Notes under the pieces: generated by a model | What the model was told of the DNA's origin: nothing | What the model saw: only the letters and a program-made list of their open reading frames with translations | The model's database searches: none | In this document: positions 1 through 7,532 of the stretch, in pieces | Position numbering within the stretch: position 1 is the first letter of the stretch | How the letters are laid out: every line of letters starts with the position of its first letter | Origin: an uncultured Chlorobiaceae bacterium | Lineage (GTDB): Bacteria > Bacteroidota > Chlorobiia > Chlorobiales > Chlorobiaceae | Direction of reading: 5' to 3' | NCBI GenBank assembly: GCA_903929845.1 | Contig: CAIYWF010000325.1 | Location: 1-20,589 of the forward strand | DNA: 20,589 nucleotides | Translations under genes and position numbers: made by a program

Positions 1-2
1 AA

Positions 3-392
3 CATACCGTCTCTTCTCTTTTCAAGGAAGATGTTAAAGCCTATCTCGATGAACAAGGCATTATTTGCACTCCACAGTTTATTGCGAAATGCTCTACAGG
101 TATTGAATTTACCTTTGACTTTCAAATTGCGGGCAAGCAAAATGAGATTGTCATTAAATCTTTTAATTCTCTGAATAAAATTAATGTTCCGAATTTTCTC
201 TTTGGTTGGGAGGATATAAAGCCAACCAGAGAGAAGGTTTCCTGCAAAGAGTTAAAAGGCTTGGCTATTGTAAATAATGAGGACAAGGAGATAAAGAGGG
301 AGTATTTGGATGCACTGAAAAGTAAAGGTGCTGATATTATACTGTGGGATCAACGCTATCAGCGAGAAATGTTAGATAAATTTGCCGCGTAG
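3..392 (+). CDS. DUF1828/DUF1829-family protein, C-terminal part (5' end outside window)
   Basis: An open frame enters from the left edge (first full codon at base 3) and ends at TAG 390-392, giving 129 visible residues. The visible part has the pattern I associate with DUF1829: a 'VKAYLDEQGI' helix, 'GIEFTFDFQIAG', 'VPNFLFGWEDIKPTRE', 'LAIVNNEDKEI' and a terminal 'ADIILWDQR'. This resembles the C-terminal half of phage- and defence-associated DUF1828-DUF1829 proteins. The biochemical role of that family is unknown to me. The stop lies only 27 to 66 bases before hsdR on the same strand, so it is probably co-transcribed with the restriction genes. It is visibly AT-richer than hsdR, which suggests a separately acquired cargo gene. 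The family call rests on memory of related sequences and is moderately sure; the frame itself is convincing. Confidence 0.62.
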   Translation, partial: HTVSSLFKEDVKAYLDEQGIICTPQFIAKCSTGIEFTFDFQIAGKQNEIVIKSFNSLNKINVPNFLFGWEDIKPTREKVSCKELKGLAIVNNEDKEIKREYLDALKSKGADIILWDQRYQREMLDKFAA

Positions 393-419
393 CATCAAGA
401 GTTGGATTAAGAGTAAACA

Positions 420-3400
420 ATGCTGCATGTGCAGGATGATGAACGTGACAACGAAAGAATGACACAAAAACTGACTGAATCTGCAATAGAAGAGTTTGCC
501 ATTCATCTGTTTGAGAGGCAGGGATACAGTTCTCTCTACGGGCCGGACATTGCACCTGACGGGGCCAACCCTGAGCGCCGTCATTACGATGAGGTGCTGC
601 TGACAGGTCGGCTTGAGGTCGCGCTTCGCCACATTAACCCCCGGCATTCGCCATCGGTGCTTCAGGCTGCACTGAAAGAGGTACAGCGTATCCATTCGCC
701 TGATCTTCTGGCCAATAATGAAGCCTTTCATCGCATGCTTACTGAAGGTGTGGGAGTCACCTACCAGCAGAACAGCAATGAGCGTGGCGATCTGGTGAAG
801 CTCATTGATTTTGAGACTCCCGAAAACAATGAGTTTGTTGTAGCTAATCAGTTTACAGTCATTGAGAACCACCAGAACAAGCGTCCTGACATCGTGCTCT
901 TTGTCAACGGCATTCCGCTGGTGGTGCTCGAACTGAAAAACGCTGCCGATGAAAACGCAACCATCAAGTCGGCGTTCCGGCAGATTGAAACCTACAAGCA
1001 GGCCATACCAACACTCTTCACCTCCAATGCCATTGTCGTCATCTCCGATGGTCTTGAGGCAAGGGCAGGCTCTCTTTCTGCGGGCTTCTCCCGTTTTATG
1101 GCATGGAAAAGCGCTGATGGCAAAGCTGAAGCCTCGCATCTGGTCAGTCAGCTTGAAACACTGATTACGGGTATGTTGAACAAGGCAACGCTGCTTGATC
1201 TTGTGCGTCACTTCATTGTTTTTGAAAAAAGTAAAAAGGAAGATCCCGCTACCGGTATCGTCGCCATTACGTCGGTGAAAAAACTGGCCGCCTATCACCA
1301 GTACTATGCCGTCAATGCCGCTGTAGCCTCAACCTTGCGGGCGGTCGATCTGGATGCTCACCTGCAAACTCGTGAAAATCCATTGAGTTATGGCCTGCCC
1401 GGCGTAGCTGGCCAGCCAAGGGGCGACCTGAAGGCTGGTGTGGTTTGGCATACCCAAGGCTCAGGAAAATCGCTCTCGATGGTCTTTTATACCGGCAAGA
1501 TTGTGCTGGTACTCGACAACCCAACTATTCTTGTCATAACCGACCGCAACGATCTCGACGATCAGTTGTTCGATACCTTTGCGGCATCAAAACAGTTGTT
1601 GCGGCAGGAACCGGTGCAGGCAGAGAGCAGGGAGCAGTTGAAAGATCTCTTGAAAGTTGCTTCCGGCGGGGTGATCTTTTCAACCATCCAGAAGTTTCAG
1701 CCCTCAGAAGGGAATGTCTATGAGCAGTTATCCCCTCGCCGAAATATTGTGGTTATTGCCGACGAAGCCCACCGCACCCAGTATGGCTTCACCGCCAAAA
1801 CCATCGATGAGAAAAATGCTGATGGTGTTGTTATTGGTAAAAAGGTCGTCTACGGTTTTGCCAAGTATCTTCGTGATGCCCTGCCCAATGCGACCTATCT
1901 CGGCTTTACCGGTACACCGATTGAAAAAACCGACATCAACACTCCGGCAGTCTTCGGCAACTATGTCGATATCTACGACATAGCCCAGGCTGTTGAAGAT
2001 GGTGCAACCGTTCGGATTTTCTACGAAAGCCGGTTGGCAAAGGTTGAGCTTGGAGAAGAAGGTAAAAAACTTATTACTGAGCTTGATGAAGAGCTTGATC
2101 AGAACCAACTGACCGAAACGCAAAAAAGCAAGGCCAGATGGACCAGAATGGAGGCGTTGATTGGCAGTGCCAACCGCACCCGAAATGTTGCGAAGGATAT
2201 TGTCACGCACTTCGAGGCCCGACAGGAGGTTTTTGCCGGAAAGGGCATGATTGTCTGCATGTCGCGTCGTATTGCTGCCGAGTTGTATGCAGAAATCATC
2301 AATCTCCGTCCTGAATGGCATTCTGACGAGATAAACAAAGGTTCCATCAAGGTGGTCATGACCATTGCCTCAAGTGACGGACCATTGTTGTCCAAACATA
2401 ATACAACCAAGGAACAGCGTAAACTGCTGGCCGAACGCATGAAAGATGACGACGATCCTCTGAAACTCGTGATCGTCTGTGATATGTGGCTTACCGGTTT
2501 TGACGCCCCTTCGTTGCATACCATCTACATCGACAAGCCGATGAAAGGGCACAACCTGATGCAGGCGATTGCTCGCGTGAACCGGGTGTACAAAGACAAG
2601 CCCGGAGGTTTGGTGGTTGACTATCTGGGGATTGCTGCCGACCTGAAAGAGGCGCTCTCTTTCTATTCCGATTCAGGAGGCAAAGGCGATCCTACACTTT
2701 TGCAGGAACAGGCTGTTACGTTGATGCTTGAAAAAATCGAAGTGGTATCGGCGATGTACCACGGCTTCCCCTATGAAGAGTATTTCGATGCCGATACAGC
2801 AAAAAAACTCTCGCTCATTCTTGCTGCCGAAGAGCATATTCTTGGCCTTGACGATGGCCGGAAGCGCTATAGCAACGAAGTGGCCCTCCTTTCAAAAAGC
2901 TTTGCCATAGCAATTCCCCATGAGCAGGCAATGGGTGCGAAAGACGAGGTAGGCTTTTTTCAGGCAGTAAAGGCACGTCTCGCCAAATTTGATGGCACAG
3001 GCAACGGCTACAGCAATGAAGATATCGAAACCACCATTCGTCAGGTAATCGACAAGGCGCTGGTCTCCGAAAAGGTAATTGATGTTTTTGATGCAGCAGG
3101 AATCAAAAAACCGGATATCTCCATTCTCTCCGAAGAGTTTCTTGCTGAACTGAAAGGGTATAAGCACAAGAATGTTGCGCTTGAGGTGCTGAAAAAACTG
3201 CTCAATGACGAGCTCAAAGTTCGCGCCAAAAAGAACCTCGTTCAGAGCAAGAGCTTGCTTGAGATGCTCGAAACAGCCATCAAGAAATACCAGAACAAAA
3301 TCCTCTCAGCCGCCGAAGTCATGGACGAGCTGATCAAAATCAGCAAAGAGATTGTTGCTTCAGATCACGAAGCTGAACATCTGGGCCTCAGCGACTTCGA

Positions 3401-3671
3401 ATATGCCTTTTACACCGCTGTGGCCAGCAATGACAGTGCACGGGAACTCATGCAGCAGGACAAACTGCGAGAACTGGCCGTCGTCCTGACCCAGCGCGTT
3501 CGCGAAAACGCATCGATAGACTGGACAATCAAGGAGAGCGTCAAAGCCAAACTGAAAGTAATCGTAAAACGCACCCTCCGCCAGTTCGGTTACCCGCCAG
3601 ACATGCAACTCCTGGCCACCGAAACGGTTCTCAAACAGGCGGAGATGATTGCGGCTGAGCTTGTAGGCTAA
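420..3671 (+). CDS. hsdR: Type I restriction-modification system, endonuclease/translocase subunit R
   Basis: HsdR is the motor and nuclease subunit of type I restriction complexes (R2M2S). It translocates unmethylated DNA using ATP and cuts it at a distance. The 1083-residue frame is full length for the family. The N-terminal nuclease has the PD-(D/E)xK pattern: D157 in 'NKRPDIVLF' and E171-x-K173 in 'VVLELKN'. The superfamily 2 helicase core follows: Walker A 'TQGSGKS' at 345-351, DEAH at 448-451, 'FTGTP' at 496-500 and a motif VI 'QAIARVNRV' near 715. The C-terminal third is helical, as in the HsdR C-terminal domain that contacts the methylase. Start: ATG 420 has a weak purine run upstream. 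ATG 459 (residue 14, 'MTQKLTESAIEEFAI') matches where relatives usually begin and may be the true start. No frameshift or lost motif is seen. hsdM and hsdS are not in the window. Confidence 0.95.
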   Translation: MLHVQDDERDNERMTQKLTESAIEEFAIHLFERQGYSSLYGPDIAPDGANPERRHYDEVLLTGRLEVALRHINPRHSPSVLQAALKEVQRIHSPDLLANNEAFHRMLTEGVGVTYQQNSNERGDLVKLIDFETPENNEFVVANQFTVIENHQNKRPDIVLFVNGIPLVVLELKNAADENATIKSAFRQIETYKQAIPTLFTSNAIVVISDGLEARAGSLSAGFSRFMAWKSADGKAEASHLVSQLETLITGMLNKATLLDLVRHFIVFEKSKKEDPATGIVAITSVKKLAAYHQYYAVNAAVASTLRAVDLDAHLQTRENPLSYGLPGVAGQPRGDLKAGVVWHTQGSGKSLSMVFYTGKIVLVLDNPTILVITDRNDLDDQLFDTFAASKQLLRQEPVQAESREQLKDLLKVASGGVIFSTIQKFQPSEGNVYEQLSPRRNIVVIADEAHRTQYGFTAKTIDEKNADGVVIGKKVVYGFAKYLRDALPNATYLGFTGTPIEKTDINTPAVFGNYVDIYDIAQAVEDGATVRIFYESRLAKVELGEEGKKLITELDEELDQNQLTETQKSKARWTRMEALIGSANRTRNVAKDIVTHFEARQEVFAGKGMIVCMSRRIAAELYAEIINLRPEWHSDEINKGSIKVVMTIASSDGPLLSKHNTTKEQRKLLAERMKDDDDPLKLVIVCDMWLTGFDAPSLHTIYIDKPMKGHNLMQAIARVNRVYKDKPGGLVVDYLGIAADLKEALSFYSDSGGKGDPTLLQEQAVTLMLEKIEVVSAMYHGFPYEEYFDADTAKKLSLILAAEEHILGLDDGRKRYSNEVALLSKSFAIAIPHEQAMGAKDEVGFFQAVKARLAKFDGTGNGYSNEDIETTIRQVIDKALVSEKVIDVFDAAGIKKPDISILSEEFLAELKGYKHKNVALEVLKKLLNDELKVRAKKNLVQSKSLLEMLETAIKKYQNKILSAAEVMDELIKISKEIVASDHEAEHLGLSDFEYAFYTAVASNDSARELMQQDKLRELAVVLTQRVRENASIDWTIKESVKAKLKVIVKRTLRQFGYPPDMQLLATETVLKQAEMIAAELVG

Positions 3672-3886
3672 CCGCAATAGCAGGAATAAATTAAATGATA
3701 AATTGCCGTAAATGGCGTTCGCAAGAGTACACAAAAAAATATTAGGCTGTACATTCCGGGATGGATTGCGCCAGCTTTGTGCGGGTTGATTATATGATAA
3801 CAAGAAGAACAGTTCCCGGCATATTAACCCGCAATACGGCGAACACGAAGTATAAATAGTCATCGCCTGAAGCAGCTCAACAACTT
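3672..3886. other. Intergenic region between hsdR and the TPR glycosyltransferase gene
   Basis: About 215 bases without a credible gene. It holds a perfect 7-bp inverted repeat, GCGGGTT at 3781-3787 and AACCCGC at 3826-3832, separated by 38 bases. The loop is too long for a normal intrinsic terminator and no T run follows. I see no convincing promoter hexamers. Confidence 0.5.
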
Positions 3887-5875
3887 GTGTATTGCACTAT
3901 GGAGAGGTTTGAACAACAGGACAAGCAGATTTTACAAAACGAACCCATTATCTCCAAAACCGAAAAGCAGTCTCACGCTGTTCAGTTACAAGAAGCAATT
4001 GCTCTGCATCAACAGGGGCGTTTGGCTGAAGCTGAAGCGCAGTATAAGGCGATTTTAAAGGTACAGCCACAACAGGTTGATGCACTCCAGCTTTTGGCAA
4101 CCATTGCGGCCCAACAACAGAGTTATGTTGAAGCTGTTGAATTGTTTGATCAGGTACTCGAAATAAATCCTCTCCATGCGGTGGCTTATTCCAATCGCGG
4201 CTATGCGTTACGTGAGTTGAAGCAGTACGAAGAAGCTGTGTCGAGTTATAATAAAGCTCTTCTACTCAAGCCAGACTATGCTGACGCTTACTATAATCGC
4301 GGCATTACCCTGGAGGAGTTGATGCGCTACGAAGAAGCATGTTTGAGTTACGACAAGGCTATAGCCCTGAAGCCTGACTATGCTGAAGCGTATTCCTGCA
4401 GAGGATTTGCGTTACATGAGTTGAAACGGTACGAAGAGGCGCAGTCGAGTTTTGACAAGGCTTTTGCTCTCAAGCCGGACACTGATTTTTTGTTTGGCAA
4501 CATGATGTATAATAAAATGAATATATGTGACTGGAGAGATATCGATAATCACCTTAAGTACCTTGTCGCCAAAATAGATTCCCGTAAAAAAATTTGCGCA
4601 CCATTGACGCTGCTTGGACTTCTTGATTCTCCCTCATTACAAAAAGCGGCGGCTGAAATTTTTGTGCATGAACGATATCCTGCAAGTCATGCGCTTTCAG
4701 CCATTCAAAAGTATGCCCGGCATGATAAAATCAGGATTGGATATTTCTCTGCGGATTTTAGGGATCACGCAACAGCATATTTGATGGCAGAGTTGTTTGA
4801 ACAGCACGATCGATCGAAGTTTGAGCTCATTGCCTTTTCATTTGGCCCGAACACACCTGATGCCTTGCGAAAAAGAGCTGCTGCAGCCTTTGACAAGTTT
4901 ATTGATGTGCGAACCATGAACGATCATGCTGTTGCACAACTCTCAAGAAAGTTGGAAATCGATATCGCTCTTGATTTAAGTGGGTTAACGACACACTCCC
5001 GTCCAGGTATCTTTGCCTTGCGGGCAGCGCCAATTCAGGTCAACTATTTGGGTTATCCCGGCACCATGGGGGCTGAGTATGTCGATTATCTCATTGCTGA
5101 TGAAACACTTATACCGAAAGAAAGCAGGCGGCATTACACTGAACAAATTGTTTATCTGCCCAACAGTTATCAGGTAAATGATACAAAGCGCGTCATTGCA
5201 GAGCAGGTGTTTTTTCGGGAAGAGCTGGGGTTACCTGCAACGGGGTTTGTATTTTGCTGTTTCAACAATAATTTCAAAATTACCCCGTCAACTTATGAAG
5301 GCTGGATGAAAATCCTCAAGCAGGTAAAGGGCAGTGTGCTCTGGCTCCTTGAGGATAATGCCACAGCCGCAGGTAATTTGCGCAGGGAAGCGGTGCAACG
5401 GGGTATTGACGCGGAGAGAGTGATTTTTGCCAAACGGATGCCTGTTGCAGAGCACCTTGCACGGCACAGGGTTGCAGATCTCTTTCTGGACACACTCCCT
5501 TACAATGCACACACAACGGCAAGCGATGCGTTGTGGGCTGGATTGCCCGTGCTGACCTGTATTGGCGAATCTTTTGCAAGCAGAGTTGCTCCAAGCTTGC
5601 TCAACGCCATTCGTTTACCGGAACTCATTACCTCATCCCAGGAGGAGTACGAAGCCGTTGCAATTAATCTTGCGACAAATCCGGAGCAGTTAGCCAAGCT
5701 CAAGCTGAAACTGGAACAGAACCGCCTCACGACGCCACTTTTTGATACGCAACGTTACGCCCGCGACATCGAGGCTGCGTATACCGGGATGTATGAGCGA
5801 TATCATGCAGATTTGCCGCCCGCCAATCAAAATGCCTTCCCTTCAAACAGCTCTGGATCAACGCTGGTGCCATAG
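3887..5875 (+). CDS. TPR-repeat O-GlcNAc transferase / SPINDLY-like glycosyltransferase (GT41)
   Basis: This is probably a cytosolic enzyme that transfers a sugar from a nucleotide donor (UDP-GlcNAc in OGT, GDP-fucose in SPY) to Ser/Thr of proteins; the donor cannot be told from sequence here. About five TPRs fill residues 32-201, the last three almost identical 34-residue units. The GT41 catalytic region runs from about 283 to 640. It shows 'IRIGYFSADFRDHATAYL' with the conserved His (H294), 'VNYLGYPGTMGAEYVDYLI', 'FCCFNNNFKITP' with the donor-phosphate Lys (K464), and the 'DLFLDTLPYNAHTTASDALW' block with 'GLPVLTCIGESFASRVAPSLL'. All of these are typical of bacterial OGT homologues. Start: GTG 3887 or ATG 3899, neither with a clear ribosome site. 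The 662-residue length is normal for bacterial members. The 3' end overlaps the convergent M23 gene by 49 bases. Confidence 0.9.
   Translation: MYCTMERFEQQDKQILQNEPIISKTEKQSHAVQLQEAIALHQQGRLAEAEAQYKAILKVQPQQVDALQLLATIAAQQQSYVEAVELFDQVLEINPLHAVAYSNRGYALRELKQYEEAVSSYNKALLLKPDYADAYYNRGITLEELMRYEEACLSYDKAIALKPDYAEAYSCRGFALHELKRYEEAQSSFDKAFALKPDTDFLFGNMMYNKMNICDWRDIDNHLKYLVAKIDSRKKICAPLTLLGLLDSPSLQKAAAEIFVHERYPASHALSAIQKYARHDKIRIGYFSADFRDHATAYLMAELFEQHDRSKFELIAFSFGPNTPDALRKRAAAAFDKFIDVRTMNDHAVAQLSRKLEIDIALDLSGLTTHSRPGIFALRAAPIQVNYLGYPGTMGAEYVDYLIADETLIPKESRRHYTEQIVYLPNSYQVNDTKRVIAEQVFFREELGLPATGFVFCCFNNNFKITPSTYEGWMKILKQVKGSVLWLLEDNATAAGNLRREAVQRGIDAERVIFAKRMPVAEHLARHRVADLFLDTLPYNAHTTASDALWAGLPVLTCIGESFASRVAPSLLNAIRLPELITSSQEEYEAVAINLATNPEQLAKLKLKLEQNRLTTPLFDTQRYARDIEAAYTGMYERYHADLPPANQNAFPSNSSGSTLVP
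4184..4489 (+). repeat. Three tandem 102-base TPR-coding repeats
   Basis: Units at 4184-4285, 4286-4387 and 4388-4489 are in register at both DNA and protein level. Each encodes a 34-residue TPR with the core 'EL-x-x-YEEA-x-x-S-Y/F-(D/N)KA-x-x-LKPD'. They are much closer to one another than to the two upstream TPRs (residues 32-99), which suggests recent duplication. Copy number could vary between strains by slippage or recombination. Confidence 0.85.
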
Positions 5876-6678
5876 AGATAAGTTCCCCAATGCAGATGGG
5901 GAGCCGTTGAGATGCCGGTGTGTCCGACCTTGCCGATAACCTCCCCGACCTCTACCAGTTGGCCTTCATGAACGGTGATAGCCGACAGGTGCAGGTAGAC
6001 CGAGGTGAGCCCTTGTCCGTGATCGATGATGACGGTGTTGCCATGAACCTGAAACCCCTCTTCGACGCTTCCTGTCAAAATCACAATTCCCTTTGCGGTG
6101 CTTTTTACCAGTGTTCCCTGCGGCGCTGAAATGTCAAGTCCTTTGTGGTAGCTCTCCACAGGCCCGCCGTTGTAGGAGCGTTTCAGACCAAAGAGACTGC
6201 TGGTCGCTCCCGGAACAGGGCGGAGAAATGGTCCGGCAAAGAGCTTTTCGGAGCTTTCGGTATGCAGGGCTGCTTTTACCCTTGATTTTTCAAGCTCTGT
6301 TGCCTTAAGTTCAGCTTTGGACGAATCAAGGGTAATTTGCTGGATGGCGCGGTTGTTTGGCGTTACGGTGACCGGAATATGCTCTTCGTGCGCTCCCGCC
6401 CGTACGAGCAGGGTATAGCTGCCCGGCGGGGTGAGGTTTTCAACCGGCACAAGCGCTCTCCAGGAGGTGCCGGTCTGGCGGAACATCCGGTAGCGCTGCT
6501 CCATGAACCACAGAACAGGTTCAGAGGTGGTTCCGCTGAATGTGACCGAAAAAAACTGTCCCTGCTCGCGCTGGTTATGGTCAACGGTGAGTTTAACTGA
6601 TTCCTTGCCTGTTCCGACGGCGACGGTCGTCAGCATGATAAGGAGAAGCAGTGGCAAAAGGAGATGCAGGAGTTTCAT
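5827..6678 (-). CDS. Exported M23 (LytM-type) zinc metallopeptidase
   Basis: Likely a periplasmic or membrane-anchored peptidoglycan endopeptidase or a regulator of one. The ATG at 6678 is preferred over an in-frame TTG two codons upstream (6684), and residue numbers below count from that TTG (285 residues; 283 from the ATG). The N-terminus is a strong signal peptide or anchor: a Leu-rich stretch to about residue 24. Residues 28-110 look like a beta-rich domain, followed by a short helical linker (115-140). The M23 domain spans about 150-280 and keeps all expected metal and catalytic residues: H180-x3-D184 ('HKGLD'), H232 ('VYLHLS') and H263-x-H265 ('APHLHW'). It lies 11 bases after the phosphoesterase gene and is the last gene of the prfB operon. 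Since the active-site residues are complete, a true enzyme is more likely than a LytM activator lacking zinc ligands. Confidence 0.9.
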   Translation of the reverse strand: MKLLHLLLPLLLLIMLTTVAVGTGKESVKLTVDHNQREQGQFFSVTFSGTTSEPVLWFMEQRYRMFRQTGTSWRALVPVENLTPPGSYTLLVRAGAHEEHIPVTVTPNNRAIQQITLDSSKAELKATELEKSRVKAALHTESSEKLFAGPFLRPVPGATSSLFGLKRSYNGGPVESYHKGLDISAPQGTLVKSTAKGIVILTGSVEEGFQVHGNTVIIDHGQGLTSVYLHLSAITVHEGQLVEVGEVIGKVGHTGISTAPHLHWGTYLYGTSVDPELFEGKAF

Positions 6679-6689
6679 GAGCAAAGAGT

Positions 6690-7532
6690 TCAGTGAAAGG
6701 TGAGGTCGTAGAGCATTTCATGGTGCTGATTTCGTATTACCATCCGCTCTTCAAGCAATTCAACTGTTCCGCAGGTAAAGTCCGGATGTTCGTGCCGATT
6801 CACGAAGGCTGGCAGCACAACAAAGTGTATGCCTTTATGAAGCGCATAGCCGCCGTAATGGTAATGGCCGCTGAGGCAAGCCTTGACCGCAGGGGATGAG
6901 GCAAGCAGTTCGGCGATCTCCCGGTGATTCCAGAGCAGGCCATGCTTTGGATCGGTAGTTTCGGGAAGCAATGGGAAGTGGCAGACAACAATAACTCTCT
7001 CCCCAGCCGACTTCGCCTCCTCAAGCTCTCTTTTAAGCCACGACTGCTGCTGAACTCCCACAGCGCCGCAGTAGTCATGCAGCTCAGGGCGTGCACGAAA
7101 GAACGCAAGAGTTTGACAGTCTTCCGACGTTTCAGGTATGCGAAGCGCCGAAACATCCATCCCGTCAAGCACGATAAATCGGAACCCCCGAATGGTAAAG
7201 GCATAAAAAGGTGTTTGCAGACCAAAAGCCGTCATAAGCTCCTGCCGAGTCAGGGCAAGGCAGTGGTTGCCGAGAACATGGTAGATGGTACCAGGAAATG
7301 TGTTGAGAATGGAGCTGACTTGCCGGAACTCCTCCTCTTTGTGCCGGTCGCTTCCCATGATCTGGTCGCCAAGCTGCATGAGAAAATCAACCTTGTTACG
7401 CTGCCAGCACTCCAGGCAGGCGGAGAGGTCTGCGGCAGTTTTTGCTGCTGCCGCAGGTTCGTTCTCCGCTGAAAAGTGGATGTCGGTGATGATGCCGAAC
7501 CGGATGAGCGTGTGGTTGCAGGAGCTTGCCAT
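6690..7532 (-). CDS. Calcineurin-like metallophosphoesterase, ADPRibase-Mn-like
   Basis: A 280-residue protein with the full two-metal phosphoesterase signature: D17-x-H19 ('GIITDIHF'), 'LGDQ' with D56, 'GNHC' with N89-H90, 'VVCHFPLL' with H185, and 'SGHYHYGG' with H223 and H225. The stretches 'QQSWLKRELEEA', 'LLWNHREI' and 'GHYHYGGYALHKGIH' resemble the Mn-dependent ADP-ribose/CDP-alcohol diphosphatase group (ADPRM). Hydrolysis of ADP-ribose-like or CDP-alcohol diphosphates is therefore the best guess, not proven. No signal peptide, so it is cytosolic. Its ATG overlaps the prfB stop by one base (TGATG), indicating translational coupling to release factor 2. The M23 gene follows 11 bases later. 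Confidence 0.85.
   Translation of the reverse strand: MASSCNHTLIRFGIITDIHFSAENEPAAAAKTAADLSACLECWQRNKVDFLMQLGDQIMGSDRHKEEEFRQVSSILNTFPGTIYHVLGNHCLALTRQELMTAFGLQTPFYAFTIRGFRFIVLDGMDVSALRIPETSEDCQTLAFFRARPELHDYCGAVGVQQQSWLKRELEEAKSAGERVIVVCHFPLLPETTDPKHGLLWNHREIAELLASSPAVKACLSGHYHYGGYALHKGIHFVVLPAFVNRHEHPDFTCGTVELLEERMVIRNQHHEMLYDLTFH

Noticed and set aside
372..1298. 308-codon open frame antisense to hsdR
   Set aside because: It lies wholly opposite convincing hsdR sequence, has no recognisable motif and starts inside it. It is a shadow of hsdR codon use.
3781..3832. GCGGGTT...AACCCGC inverted repeat considered as terminator of hsdR or an attachment site
   Set aside because: A 38-base loop and no T run make a terminator unlikely; no integrase or direct repeat supports an attachment site.
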